From assembly GCF_000731675.1 (NCBI RefSeq), contig NZ_JMIT01000003.1, forward strand, positions 726,058 to 790,057: a DNA stretch of 64,000 nt. The letters are read 5' to 3'. The stretch is from Pseudomonas capeferrum (lineage in GTDB: Bacteria > Pseudomonadota > Gammaproteobacteria > Pseudomonadales > Pseudomonadaceae). Below, piece by piece: positions 42,437 through 51,120 of this stretch; positions within the stretch are counted from its first letter, which is position 1; each line of letters begins with the position of its first letter. The notes below the pieces were generated by a model. The model had not been told where the DNA came from. It did not search any database and worked only from the letters and a program-made list of their open reading frames with translations. Made by a program: the position numbers and the translations under genes.

Positions 42437-42970
42437 TCAGAGATCAGCTTCTTCCACCACCCTCACCTTCTGCGCATCCAAGGCATAGGCTGCATCGGCC
42501 AGGTCGTTGCTGACCTTCTCCACCTTCAACGCCCCGCTGACCCACAGCGGCGTGTAGATATCATCAATCTTCAGCCCCTTCGGATAACGCACCAGCACCA
42601 GCTGGTTCGGTGGCGGTGGCGGCACATGGATGCACGCGCCAGGGTATGGCACCAGGAAGAACAAGGTGCTGTTGCCCTTGGCATCGCTTTCCAGCGGCAC
42701 CGGGTAGCCGCCCAGGCGGATGTCCTTGCCGTTCATGGCCGCCACGGTCTTGGTCGAGTACATCACCGCCGGCAAGCCCTTGCTCTGCTTGAGGCCGCCT
42801 TTGTCGGTGAAGGTGCCTAGGGCCTCCGGCGAGTCGTGATCGATTTCGGGCATCTGTTCGAGAGCCTTCTGGTCCGACTTGGGCATCAGCTCCAGCCAGT
42901 CGGTTTCAGGCAGCTCGGCACGGGCCAGGGTGCTGGCCAGAAGCAAGGGGATGAGAAAAAAGGCACGCAT
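42437..42970 (-). CDS. DUF3299 periplasmic protein
   Basis: 177-aa exported protein: signal peptide MRAFFLIPLLLASTLARAEL. The body carries the DUF3299 pattern: WLELMPKSD, IRLGGYPVPLESDAKGNSTL, FFLVPYPGACIHVPPPPPNQ (residues ~110-129) and WVSGALKVEKVSNDLADAAY. Function is unknown; some relatives lie near ABC-type export genes, which are not seen here. ATG 42970 chosen because it begins the signal peptide. Confidence 0.88.
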   Translation of the reverse strand: MRAFFLIPLLLASTLARAELPETDWLELMPKSDQKALEQMPEIDHDSPEALGTFTDKGGLKQSKGLPAVMYSTKTVAAMNGKDIRLGGYPVPLESDAKGNSTLFFLVPYPGACIHVPPPPPNQLVLVRYPKGLKIDDIYTPLWVSGALKVEKVSNDLADAAYALDAQKVRVVEEADL

Positions 42971-43018
42971 GGCAATGCTCGGCAACTCGGATGAATTGCC
43001 GGGCATTCTAAACGGTAT

Positions 43019-43264
43019 TCAGCGCTTTCTGATCAATCCGTAGATCACCAGAAGGACGACGGCACCGACCAGTGCCCCCAAGAAACCTGCCGCCTGCCCG
43101 GCCTGATAAATGCCCAGCGCCTGGCCGCCGTAGGTGGCGAGCAAGGAGCCTGCGATACCCAGCAGGATGGTCATGATCCAGCCCATGCTGTCGTCCCCTG
43201 GCTTGATGAAACGCGCCAGCAGCCCGACGATAAGGCCTATGAAGATGGTCCCGATGATGCCCAT
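43019..43264 (-). CDS. GlsB/YeaQ/YmgE family small membrane protein
   Basis: 81-aa protein of the transglycosylase-associated/GlsB family, almost entirely membrane: helices GIIGTIFIGLIVGLLARFI, WIMTILLGIAGSLLATYGG and FLGALVGAVVLLVIYGLI. The pattern LARFIKPGDDSMGW after helix 1 is diagnostic. Often stress-induced; molecular role unknown. 48 bp upstream of the DUF3299 start on the same strand. Confidence 0.92.
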   Translation of the reverse strand: MGIIGTIFIGLIVGLLARFIKPGDDSMGWIMTILLGIAGSLLATYGGQALGIYQAGQAAGFLGALVGAVVLLVIYGLIRKR

Positions 43265-43360
43265 GGCAATCCCTCTGCAGTGAAAATGGAACAAGCCAAA
43301 GCCTAGACAGCGCTTTGACTTGTTGCCATTTCAGAGGGCAGGTAGCACGCAGAAGTTCGA

Positions 43361-44443
43361 TCAGCTGGCGATCAAAGCCTCTACCTCGGCGATCTTGCGC
43401 TCGAGGGTGGCCATGTCATGGCAGCGCAGGGTGGCATGGCCAACCTTGCGCCCGACCTTGAAAGCCTTGCCGTAGTGGTGCAGGTGGCAGTCGCCGATGG
43501 CAACCACCTTGTCCACCGCTGGCACTTCGCCGATGAAGTTGAGCATGGCGCTCTCACCGACCTTGGCGGTTGAACCCAACGGCAGGCCGGCCACGGCACG
43601 CAGGTGGTTCTCGAACTGGCTGCACTCGGCGCCTTCGATGGTCCAGTGCCCGGAATTGTGCACACGCGGGGCGATTTCGTTGGCCTTCAGGCCACCGTCA
43701 ACTTCGAAGAACTCGAAGGCCATCACGCCCACGTAGTCCAGCTGCTGCAGCACGCGGCCGACGTAGTCTTCGGCCAGGGCCTGCAGCGGGTGCGCTGCGC
43801 TGGCCACCGACAGGCGCAGGATGCCGCTGTCGTGGGTGTTGTGCACCAACGGATAGAAGCGGGTTTCACCGTCGCGGCCACGCACGGCCACCAGCGAGAC
43901 TTCGCCGGTGAACGGCACGAAGCCTTCCAGCAGGCAGGGCACGCTGCCCAGCTCGGCGAAGGTATCGACCACGTCTTCAGCGCTGCGCAAGACCTTCTGA
44001 CCCTTGCCGTCGTAGCCCAGGGTGCGGGTCTTGAGCACGGCCGGCAGGCCGATGCTGGCGACTGCCGCGTCCAGGTCGGCCTGGGAGAGAATGTCGGCGA
44101 AGGCCGGGGTGGGGATGCCCAGGTCGCGGAACATGCTCTTCTCGAACAGCCGGTCACGGGCAATGCGCAGTGCCTCGGCACTGGGGTAGACCGGGACGAA
44201 CTGCGAGAGAAACGCTACGGTCTCGGCCGGAACGCTTTCGAACTCGAAGGTCACCAGGTCGACTTCGTCGGCCAGCTGGCGCAGATGGTCCTGGTCACCG
44301 TAGTCGGCGCGCAGGTGCTCGCCCAGCGGCGCGGCGCAAGCATCAGGTGCCGGGTCGAGGAAAGCGAAGTTCATGCCCAGCGGAGTACCCGCCAGAGCCA
44401 GCATGCGGCCGAGCTGGCCACCACCGATTACACCGATCTTCAT
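43361..44443 (-). CDS. purK: N5-carboxyaminoimidazole ribonucleotide synthase
   Basis: ATP-grasp enzyme of purine synthesis that carboxylates AIR to N5-CAIR with bicarbonate. The 360-aa product starts MKIGVIGGGQLGRMLALAGT. ATP-grasp residues are in LPAVLKTRTLGYDGKGQ and GVMAFEFFEVDGGLKANEIA, then PRVHNSGHWTIEGAECSQFE. It lies 10 bp after purE, the two forming a purEK operon. Confidence 0.96.
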   Translation of the reverse strand: MKIGVIGGGQLGRMLALAGTPLGMNFAFLDPAPDACAAPLGEHLRADYGDQDHLRQLADEVDLVTFEFESVPAETVAFLSQFVPVYPSAEALRIARDRLFEKSMFRDLGIPTPAFADILSQADLDAAVASIGLPAVLKTRTLGYDGKGQKVLRSAEDVVDTFAELGSVPCLLEGFVPFTGEVSLVAVRGRDGETRFYPLVHNTHDSGILRLSVASAAHPLQALAEDYVGRVLQQLDYVGVMAFEFFEVDGGLKANEIAPRVHNSGHWTIEGAECSQFENHLRAVAGLPLGSTAKVGESAMLNFIGEVPAVDKVVAIGDCHLHHYGKAFKVGRKVGHATLRCHDMATLERKIAEVEALIAS

Positions 44444-44453
44444 GGGGTCAGCC

Positions 44454-44945
44454 TCAAGCCTGGCGCGGGTCTGGATTGTCCAGCACGGTGTCGGTCTGTT
44501 CCGTGCGGAACTGCTTGAGCGCCGCGTGGTACTGCGGGTACTTGGCGCCCAGGATGCTCGCCGACAGCAGTGCCGCGTTGATCGCGCCAGCCCGGCCGAT
44601 GGCCAGGGTCGCGACCGGTACGCCGGCAGGCATCTGCACGATCGACAGCAGCGAATCGACGCCCGACAGCATCGACGACTGGACCGGCACGCCCAGCACC
44701 GGCAGGTGGGTCTTGGCGGCGCACATGCCTGGCAGGTGGGCTGCGCCACCGGCACCGGCGATGATCACCTCGATGCCACGGCCTTCGGCCTCTTCGGCAT
44801 ACTGGAACAGCAGATCCGGAGTACGGTGGGCGGAAACCACCTTCACTTCGTAGGGAATGCCGAGTTTTTCCAGCATATCGGCGGTGTGGCTAAGGGTGGA
44901 CCAATCGGACTTGGAGCCCATGATCACGCCAACCAGTGCACTCAT
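44454..44945 (-). CDS. purE: N5-carboxyaminoimidazole ribonucleotide mutase
   Basis: Converts N5-CAIR to CAIR, the step after PurK. The 163-aa (class I) product has LVGVIMGSKSDWSTLSHTAD (residues 4-23), VVSAHRTPDLLFQYAEEAE and IAGAGGAAHLPGMCAAKTHL. ATG 44945 gives the standard length. First gene of purEK; a hairpin with a U-run lies 45-77 bp upstream on the same strand and may attenuate the operon. Confidence 0.97.
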   Translation of the reverse strand: MSALVGVIMGSKSDWSTLSHTADMLEKLGIPYEVKVVSAHRTPDLLFQYAEEAEGRGIEVIIAGAGGAAHLPGMCAAKTHLPVLGVPVQSSMLSGVDSLLSIVQMPAGVPVATLAIGRAGAINAALLSASILGAKYPQYHAALKQFRTEQTDTVLDNPDPRQA

Positions 44946-45069
44946 CGTCGAGCCTCTTCGCTTGTGCGCCCTTGGGCGCGTCAAAAAACAACAAGCCACG
45001 CGGGACGACCGGCGTGGCTTGTTTGCTGATCAGGACCGGAGCTATCCGGTCGAAAGGCCGCGCAGTATA
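44946..45069 (-). promoter_or_regulatory. Possible purE leader with attenuator-like structure
   Basis: On the minus strand a TATACT -10-like box (45064-45069) is followed by hairpin GACCGGA-TAGC-TCCGGTC (45051-45034). Then comes an 11-bp stem ACAAGCCACGC/GCGTGGCTTGT with the run TGTTTTTTG (terminator, 45022-44991), then 45 nt to the purE ATG. CGACCGG in the first hairpin can alternatively pair with CCGGTCG in the terminator loop. The arrangement suggests conditional termination, but the hairpin could simply end the upstream LysR gene. Confidence 0.45.
44991..45022 (-). terminator. Intrinsic terminator between the LysR gene and purE
   Basis: Perfect 11-bp stem, 10-nt loop, followed on the minus strand by TGTTTTTTG. 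The stem and T-run read in the minus direction, toward purE. Confidence 0.85.
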
Positions 45070-45116
45070 CCGTAACCCAGGGCGATGCTGGCACCCCCGG
45101 CGACCAACTGTCGGCC

Positions 45117-46049
45117 CTATTTTTCGGGGCTTTGGCTGACTTTTGGGTCAACCGCCGCTGCACCTTCGAGCTTGCGCCACAGCAAGCGCACGTTGGCCTT
45201 GCGCACCAGGGCGCAGCGGTACAGGCGGATTTCCAGGGGGACATGCCATTGGCTGCCACCACAGATCGCCAGCTCGCCCCGTTCCAGCTCGCCGCGCATC
45301 GACAGGCGTGGCACCCAGGCGATGCCCATGCCTTCCAGCGCCATGCTCTTGAGGCTGTCGGCCATGGCGGTTTCATAAACGGTGGTGTAGCGCAGGTTGC
45401 GCTGGCGCAGCAGCAGGTTGACCGACCGGCCGAGGAAGGCGCCGGCGGTATAGGCCAGCAGCGGCACACTGCCCTCGCCTTCCAGGTCGAACAATGGCTG
45501 CCCGCCGGCATCGACGGCACACACCGGCAACATTTCGGTGTTGCCCATGTGCAGCGAGGGGAAGATTTCGGCGTCCATCTGCAGCGCGGCGTCGGGGTCA
45601 TAGAAGGCCAGCATCAGGTCGCAACCCCCTTCACGCAGGGCATGCACCGCATCCCCGACGTTAGTCGCAACCAGGCGGGTGGCGATGTTCAAGCCATCGT
45701 TGCGCAACTGGGCAACCCACCGCGGGAAGAACCCCGAGGCCAAGGAGTGTGCTGCTGCCACCTGGACAACTTCGCCCTGGCCACCTTCAAGGTGATGCAA
45801 ATGGCGCAGAATTTCGCCCAACTGGTCGACAACGGTACGCGCTGTGACCAGAAAAAGCTGCCCGGCCTCGGTCAGCTCAATCGGCGTGCGGGAACGGTTC
45901 ACCAGCTGCAGGCCCAAGGCTGCTTCCAGGCTGCGAATACGACGACTGAAGGCCGGTTGAGTGACGAAACGCCGTTCTGCCGCCTGCGAAAAACTGCGGG
46001 TGGCGGCCAGCGCGCTGAAGTCTTCCAGCCATTTGCTTTCCAGGTTCAC
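45117..46049 (-). CDS. LysR-family transcriptional regulator beside aspA
   Basis: 310-aa LysR-type regulator. Winged helix at residues 5-65 (SKWLEDFSALAATRSFSQAA; FVTQPAFSRRIRSLEAALGL), effector domain beyond ~90. A GTG start at 46049 (MNLESKWLEDF) has GGGAG 8 nt upstream; the ATG at 46058 would leave no room for a ribosome site. Divergent from aspA across a palindrome of LysR-operator type, so it is the likely regulator of aspA. Confidence 0.9.
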   Translation of the reverse strand: MNLESKWLEDFSALAATRSFSQAAERRFVTQPAFSRRIRSLEAALGLQLVNRSRTPIELTEAGQLFLVTARTVVDQLGEILRHLHHLEGGQGEVVQVAAAHSLASGFFPRWVAQLRNDGLNIATRLVATNVGDAVHALREGGCDLMLAFYDPDAALQMDAEIFPSLHMGNTEMLPVCAVDAGGQPLFDLEGEGSVPLLAYTAGAFLGRSVNLLLRQRNLRYTTVYETAMADSLKSMALEGMGIAWVPRLSMRGELERGELAICGGSQWHVPLEIRLYRCALVRKANVRLLWRKLEGAAAVDPKVSQSPEK

Positions 46050-46116
46050 GAAGCACATCTCCCGGCATGCACCAAAATGGAACACGCTCGAATGTCAATT
46101 GGCGTCACATGAAACA

Positions 46117-46135
46117 CTATGCCGTTTGTGCATAG
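46117..46135. promoter_or_regulatory. LysR-type operator in the aspA/LysR intergenic region
   Basis: CTATGC-CGTTTGT-GCATAG has 6-bp perfect arms and contains the T-N11-A pattern (T46120, A46132) typical of LysR-type sites. It lies 68 bp from the LysR start and 97 bp from the aspA start. Confidence 0.55.
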
Positions 46136-46231
46136 GTTAGCGTGCAACAGCATTGGCCGCAAAATCCTCTTCAGGCCTAGGATTAGCGCCATTCCGGCAT
46201 GTGCCGGGTCAAATTCGAGATGATATACATC

Positions 46232-47656
46232 ATGTCTTCCGCTGCATCGTTCCGCGTCGAAAAAGATCTGCTGGGTACCCTTGAAGTTCCTGCTGATGCC
46301 TACTACGGCATCCAGACCCTGCGCGCTGCCAACAACTTCCACCTCTCCGGTGTTCCGCTGTCGCACTACCCGAAACTGGTAGTCGGCCTGGCGATGGTCA
46401 AGCAGGCAGCTGCTGACGCCAACCGAGAGCTGGGGCACCTGAGCGATGCCAAGCACGCCGCCATCAGCGCCGCTTGCGGACGACTGATCAAGGGCGACTA
46501 CCACGAGCAGTTCGTGGTGGACATGATTCAAGGCGGTGCTGGTACCTCTACCAACATGAACGCCAACGAAGTCATCGCCAACATTGCGCTGGAGGCCATG
46601 GGCCACCAGAAGGGTGAGTACCAGTACCTGCACCCGAACAACGACGTGAACATGGCGCAGTCGACCAACGACGCCTACCCGACCGCTATTCGTCTGGGTC
46701 TGCTGTTGGGTCATGACGCCCTGCTCGCCAGCCTCGACAGCCTGATCCAGGCCTTCGCTGCCAAGGGCAAGGAATTCGACCACGTACTGAAGATGGGCCG
46801 CACCCAGCTGCAGGACGCCGTGCCGATGACCCTGGGCCAGGAATTCCGCGCCTTCGCCACCACCATGACCGAAGACCTCAACCGTCTGCGTTCGCTGGCG
46901 CCAGAGCTGCTGACCGAAATCAACCTGGGTGGTACCGCCATCGGTACCGGCATCAACGCCGACCCTGGTTACCAGATGCTGGCCGTTCAGCGCCTGGCGA
47001 CCATCAGCGGCCAGCCGCTGGTACCGGCTGCCGACCTGATCGAAGCCACCTCCGACATGGGCGCCTTCGTGCTGTTCTCCGGCATGCTCAAGCGTACCGC
47101 GGTCAAGCTGTCGAAGATCTGCAATGACCTGCGCCTGCTTTCCAGCGGCCCGCGTACCGGCATCAACGAGATCAACCTGCCAGCGCGTCAGCCAGGCAGC
47201 TCGATCATGCCAGGCAAGGTCAACCCGGTTATCCCGGAAGCCGTCAACCAGGTGGCCTTCGCCATCATGGGCAACGACCTGGCCCTGACCGTCGCCGCCG
47301 AAGGTGGCCAGCTGCAGCTGAACGTGATGGAGCCGCTGATCGCCTACAAGATCTTCGATTCGATCCGCCTGCTCCAGCGCGCCATGGACATGCTGCGCGA
47401 GCACTGCATCGTCGGTATCACTGCCAACGAACAGCGCTGCCGTGAACTGGTCGAGCACTCGATCGGCCTGGTCACCGCCCTGAACCCTTACATCGGCTAC
47501 GAAAACGCCACCCGTATCGCCCGCGTTGCCCTGGAAACAGGCCGCGGTGTGCTGGAACTGGTGCGCGAAGAGAAGCTGCTGGACGAAGAGATGCTCAACG
47601 ACATCCTGCGTCCGGAAAACATGATCGCACCGCGTCTGGTTCCGCTGAAGGCGTAA
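46232..47656 (+). CDS. aspA: Aspartate ammonia-lyase
   Basis: Interconverts aspartate with fumarate and ammonia. 474 aa, the usual length, with fumarase/aspartase family sequence: RVEKDLLGTLEVPADAYYGI at the start, TQLQDAVPMTLGQEF (~residue 191) and signature GSSIMPGKVNPVIPE (~residue 325). ATG 46232 (MSSAAS) is the family start; in-frame ATGs at 46199 and 46220 exist. Followed by a strong terminator. Confidence 0.96.
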   Translation: MSSAASFRVEKDLLGTLEVPADAYYGIQTLRAANNFHLSGVPLSHYPKLVVGLAMVKQAAADANRELGHLSDAKHAAISAACGRLIKGDYHEQFVVDMIQGGAGTSTNMNANEVIANIALEAMGHQKGEYQYLHPNNDVNMAQSTNDAYPTAIRLGLLLGHDALLASLDSLIQAFAAKGKEFDHVLKMGRTQLQDAVPMTLGQEFRAFATTMTEDLNRLRSLAPELLTEINLGGTAIGTGINADPGYQMLAVQRLATISGQPLVPAADLIEATSDMGAFVLFSGMLKRTAVKLSKICNDLRLLSSGPRTGINEINLPARQPGSSIMPGKVNPVIPEAVNQVAFAIMGNDLALTVAAEGGQLQLNVMEPLIAYKIFDSIRLLQRAMDMLREHCIVGITANEQRCRELVEHSIGLVTALNPYIGYENATRIARVALETGRGVLELVREEKLLDEEMLNDILRPENMIAPRLVPLKA

Positions 47657-47711
47657 CCGACCGCTTCACCTGTCTCACCAGGTCGAGGGACTAGACACCT
47701 CTCAACCTTTC

Positions 47712-47745
47712 AAAGGCCCGAGCGCATGCTTCGGGCCTTTTTTTT
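47712..47745 (+). terminator. Intrinsic terminator of aspA
   Basis: AAAGGCCCGAGC ... GCTTCGGGCCTTT stem followed by eight T; 55 bp after the aspA stop. Confidence 0.92.
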
Positions 47746-47832
47746 GCCTGCGCGTTTCGAGCCGCCGTGCAACCTGCGCATCCCGGCACACAACTTGCTC
47801 CATAATGCATCCCACCCAACGGGATACCGAGC

Positions 47833-48825
47833 ATGCTGCACAGCCACCTGACCACCCTCAACGCGGTTTCGCTGATCCTCAACGTCTTCCAGGCAGAGGG
47901 TTGCGAGGCGGCGGCCTTGCTGGCCGGCAGCGGCATCGGCCCGGCGGACCTGGGGCATGCCGACGCACGCATCACCACCCAGCAAGAGCTGCAAGTGTGT
48001 GCCAATGCCGTTGCCCGGCGTGAAGACATCGGCCTGGAGCTGGGCCAGCGCATGCATGTGTCGTGCTATGGCATGCTCGGTTACGCCCTGCTCTCCAGTG
48101 CCACTTTGGGTGACGCCCTGCGCCTGGCACTGCGCTTTCCGGCACTGCTGGGAACAGTCTTCGAGCTACGCCTGATCGACGATGGCCAGCGCGTCTGGCT
48201 CAGCGCCAGCGACTACCGTGACAGCCCCGCGCTGACCGCCTTCAACGCCGAGTTCTGCCTGGTCTCGCTGAAAGTGATCTGCGACGACCTGCTTGGCCGT
48301 CCACTGCCGCTGCTCGGCACCCGTTTCGAACATGCCCGGCCGGGCTACCACAGCCTATATACCCGTGCCTTCCAGTGCCCGATCGGCTTCGCTGCCGAGG
48401 ACAACGCCTTTGCCTTCGAACGGCGTTGGCTGGACATGCCGCTACCGTTGGCCGACCCCATCACCCACAAAGCCATGGGCGAGCGCTGCCGGCGCCTGAA
48501 CCTGGAGTTCACAGGGCGCCAGGCCTGGCTCGGGCGAATTCGCCAACTACTGGCCCAACAACTGGATGCAGCACCCGGGCTTGAGGGCCTGGCGCGGCAG
48601 ATGAACTGCTCATCGCGGACCTTGCGCCGGCACCTGCAGGCACTGGGCAGCAGTTATCAACAGTTGCTCGATGAACTGCGCTTCGAGCGGGCCAAGCAGT
48701 TGCTGGCCGATGAGCACATGCCGATCTACCGCATTGCCGAAACCTTGGGGTTCAGCGAAACGGCCAGCTTCCGCCATGCCTTCCAACGCTGGAGCGGAGT
48801 GGCGCCTAGCCATTTTCGCGGGTAA
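47833..48825 (+). CDS. AraC-family transcriptional regulator
   Basis: 330-aa regulator. Residues ~1-200 match the arabinose-binding-like N-domain of the OruR/ArgR-type subgroup (TTQQELQVCANAVARREDIG; MLGYALLSSATLGDALRLAL). The AraC DNA-binding domain is at ~235-330 with two helix-turn-helices (LEGLARQMNCSSRTLRRHLQ; IYRIAETLGFSETASFRHAF). It precedes an acetylpolyamine amidohydrolase gene by 120 bp on the same strand and may control it; that is inference. Confidence 0.9.
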   Translation: MLHSHLTTLNAVSLILNVFQAEGCEAAALLAGSGIGPADLGHADARITTQQELQVCANAVARREDIGLELGQRMHVSCYGMLGYALLSSATLGDALRLALRFPALLGTVFELRLIDDGQRVWLSASDYRDSPALTAFNAEFCLVSLKVICDDLLGRPLPLLGTRFEHARPGYHSLYTRAFQCPIGFAAEDNAFAFERRWLDMPLPLADPITHKAMGERCRRLNLEFTGRQAWLGRIRQLLAQQLDAAPGLEGLARQMNCSSRTLRRHLQALGSSYQQLLDELRFERAKQLLADEHMPIYRIAETLGFSETASFRHAFQRWSGVAPSHFRG

Positions 48826-48836
48826 GCCCGCAAAAG
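48813..48836 (+). terminator. Hairpin over the AraC stop
   Basis: TTTTCGCGGG and CCCGCAAAA arms flank the TAA stop (REP-like core GCGGGTAAGCCCGC). Possible terminator. Confidence 0.45.
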
Positions 48837-48944
48837 TGGCCAGCGAGCTTGGCCACATCGATCCCCTTTTGGCCGTTTGCGTCGTTCTCCCTGGCAGGGC
48901 CTGCACTGAAAATGGGCCCACGCCAGTTCAACCGGAGAACAACA

Positions 48945-49987
<1,043 letters not shown>

Positions 49988-49988
<1 letters not shown>

Positions 49989-51091
49989 TGGCCCGACTCA
50001 AGCGTCTGCTCGCCCCGTTAATCGCTGCCACCCTGTTCACCGGTGCCCTGCAGGCCCAGGCCGAGCAGCGTACCTTGCGCGTCTACAACTGGTTCGACTA
50101 CATCACCCCGCAGACCTTGGTCGACTTCCAGAAAGACAGCGGCGTGAAGCTGATCTACGACATTTTCGACACCAACGAGGCGCTGGAAGCCAAACTGCTT
50201 ACCGGTAACTCCGGCTATGACGTGGTGGTGCCGTCCAACGTGTTCCTGGCCAAGCAGATCGAAGCCGGTGTGTTCCAGCCGCTGGACCGCAGCAAGCTGC
50301 CGAACTGGCAACACCTGGACCCGGCCCTGATGAAGCTGATCGAAGCCAACGACCCCGGCAACAAGTTTGCCGTGCCCTACATGTACGGCACCGTGCTGAT
50401 TGGCTTTAACCCGGCGAAGGTCAAGGCGGCGCTCGGTGAAAACGCACCCGTGGACAGCTGGGACCTGATCTTCAAGGAAGAGAACATCGCCAAGCTCAAG
50501 CAGTGTGGCGTTGCCCTGCTCGATTCGCCTTCCGAGATTATGCCGCTGGCCCTGAAGTACCTGGGGCTGGACCCCAACAGCGCAAAGCCCGACGACTACA
50601 AGAAGGCCGAGGCGCTGTTGCTTAAGATTCGCCCGCACATCACCTACTTCCACTCTTCCAAATACATGGCCGACATCGCCAATGGCGATATCTGCGTGGC
50701 GGTGGGCTACAGCGGCAGCTTCTCGCAAGCCGCCAATCGGGCTCACGATGCGAAGAACGGCGTGGTGGTCGACATGCGCCTGCCCAAGGAAGGCGCGCCG
50801 ATCTGGTTCGACATGCTGGCGATTCCGAAAAACGCCGCCAACCCGCAAGAGGCTCACACGTTCATCAACTACCTGCTGCGCCCCGAGGTGATAGCGCCGA
50901 TCAGCGACTTTGTCGGGTACCCGAACCCGAACAAGGACGCGACCGACAAGGTCAGCCCAGCGATTCGCAATAACCCCAACCTGTACCCGACGGCAGAGGC
51001 GATGGCCAAGCTGTACACCCTCAAACCACTGCCACGTGATGCCGAACGGGCACGCACCAGAGCCTGGACCCGCATCAAGTCCGGCACCTGA
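49988..51091 (+). CDS. Polyamine ABC transporter periplasmic binding protein (SpuD/PotF family)
   Basis: 367-aa exported protein: signal peptide MARLKRLLAPLIAATLFTGA to QAQA. Mature part has the PotD/PotF pattern LRVYNWFDYITPQTLVDFQK, LLTGNSGYDVVVPSNVFLAK, YMYGTVLIGFNP, and a C-terminal PIWFDMLAIPKNAANPQEAH. No permease or ATPase gene follows, so it must share another transporter or act as a sensor. Coupled to the acetylpolyamine amidohydrolase. Confidence 0.93.
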
Positions 51092-51097
51092 GCCGTG

Positions 51098-51120
51098 GCG
51101 GGGTCGCTAGGCGGCCCCGC
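51098..51120. terminator. Hairpin between convergent genes
   Basis: GCGGGGTCGC-TAG-GCGGCCCCGC imperfect palindrome between the binding-protein gene and the convergent MocR gene. Confidence 0.7.
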
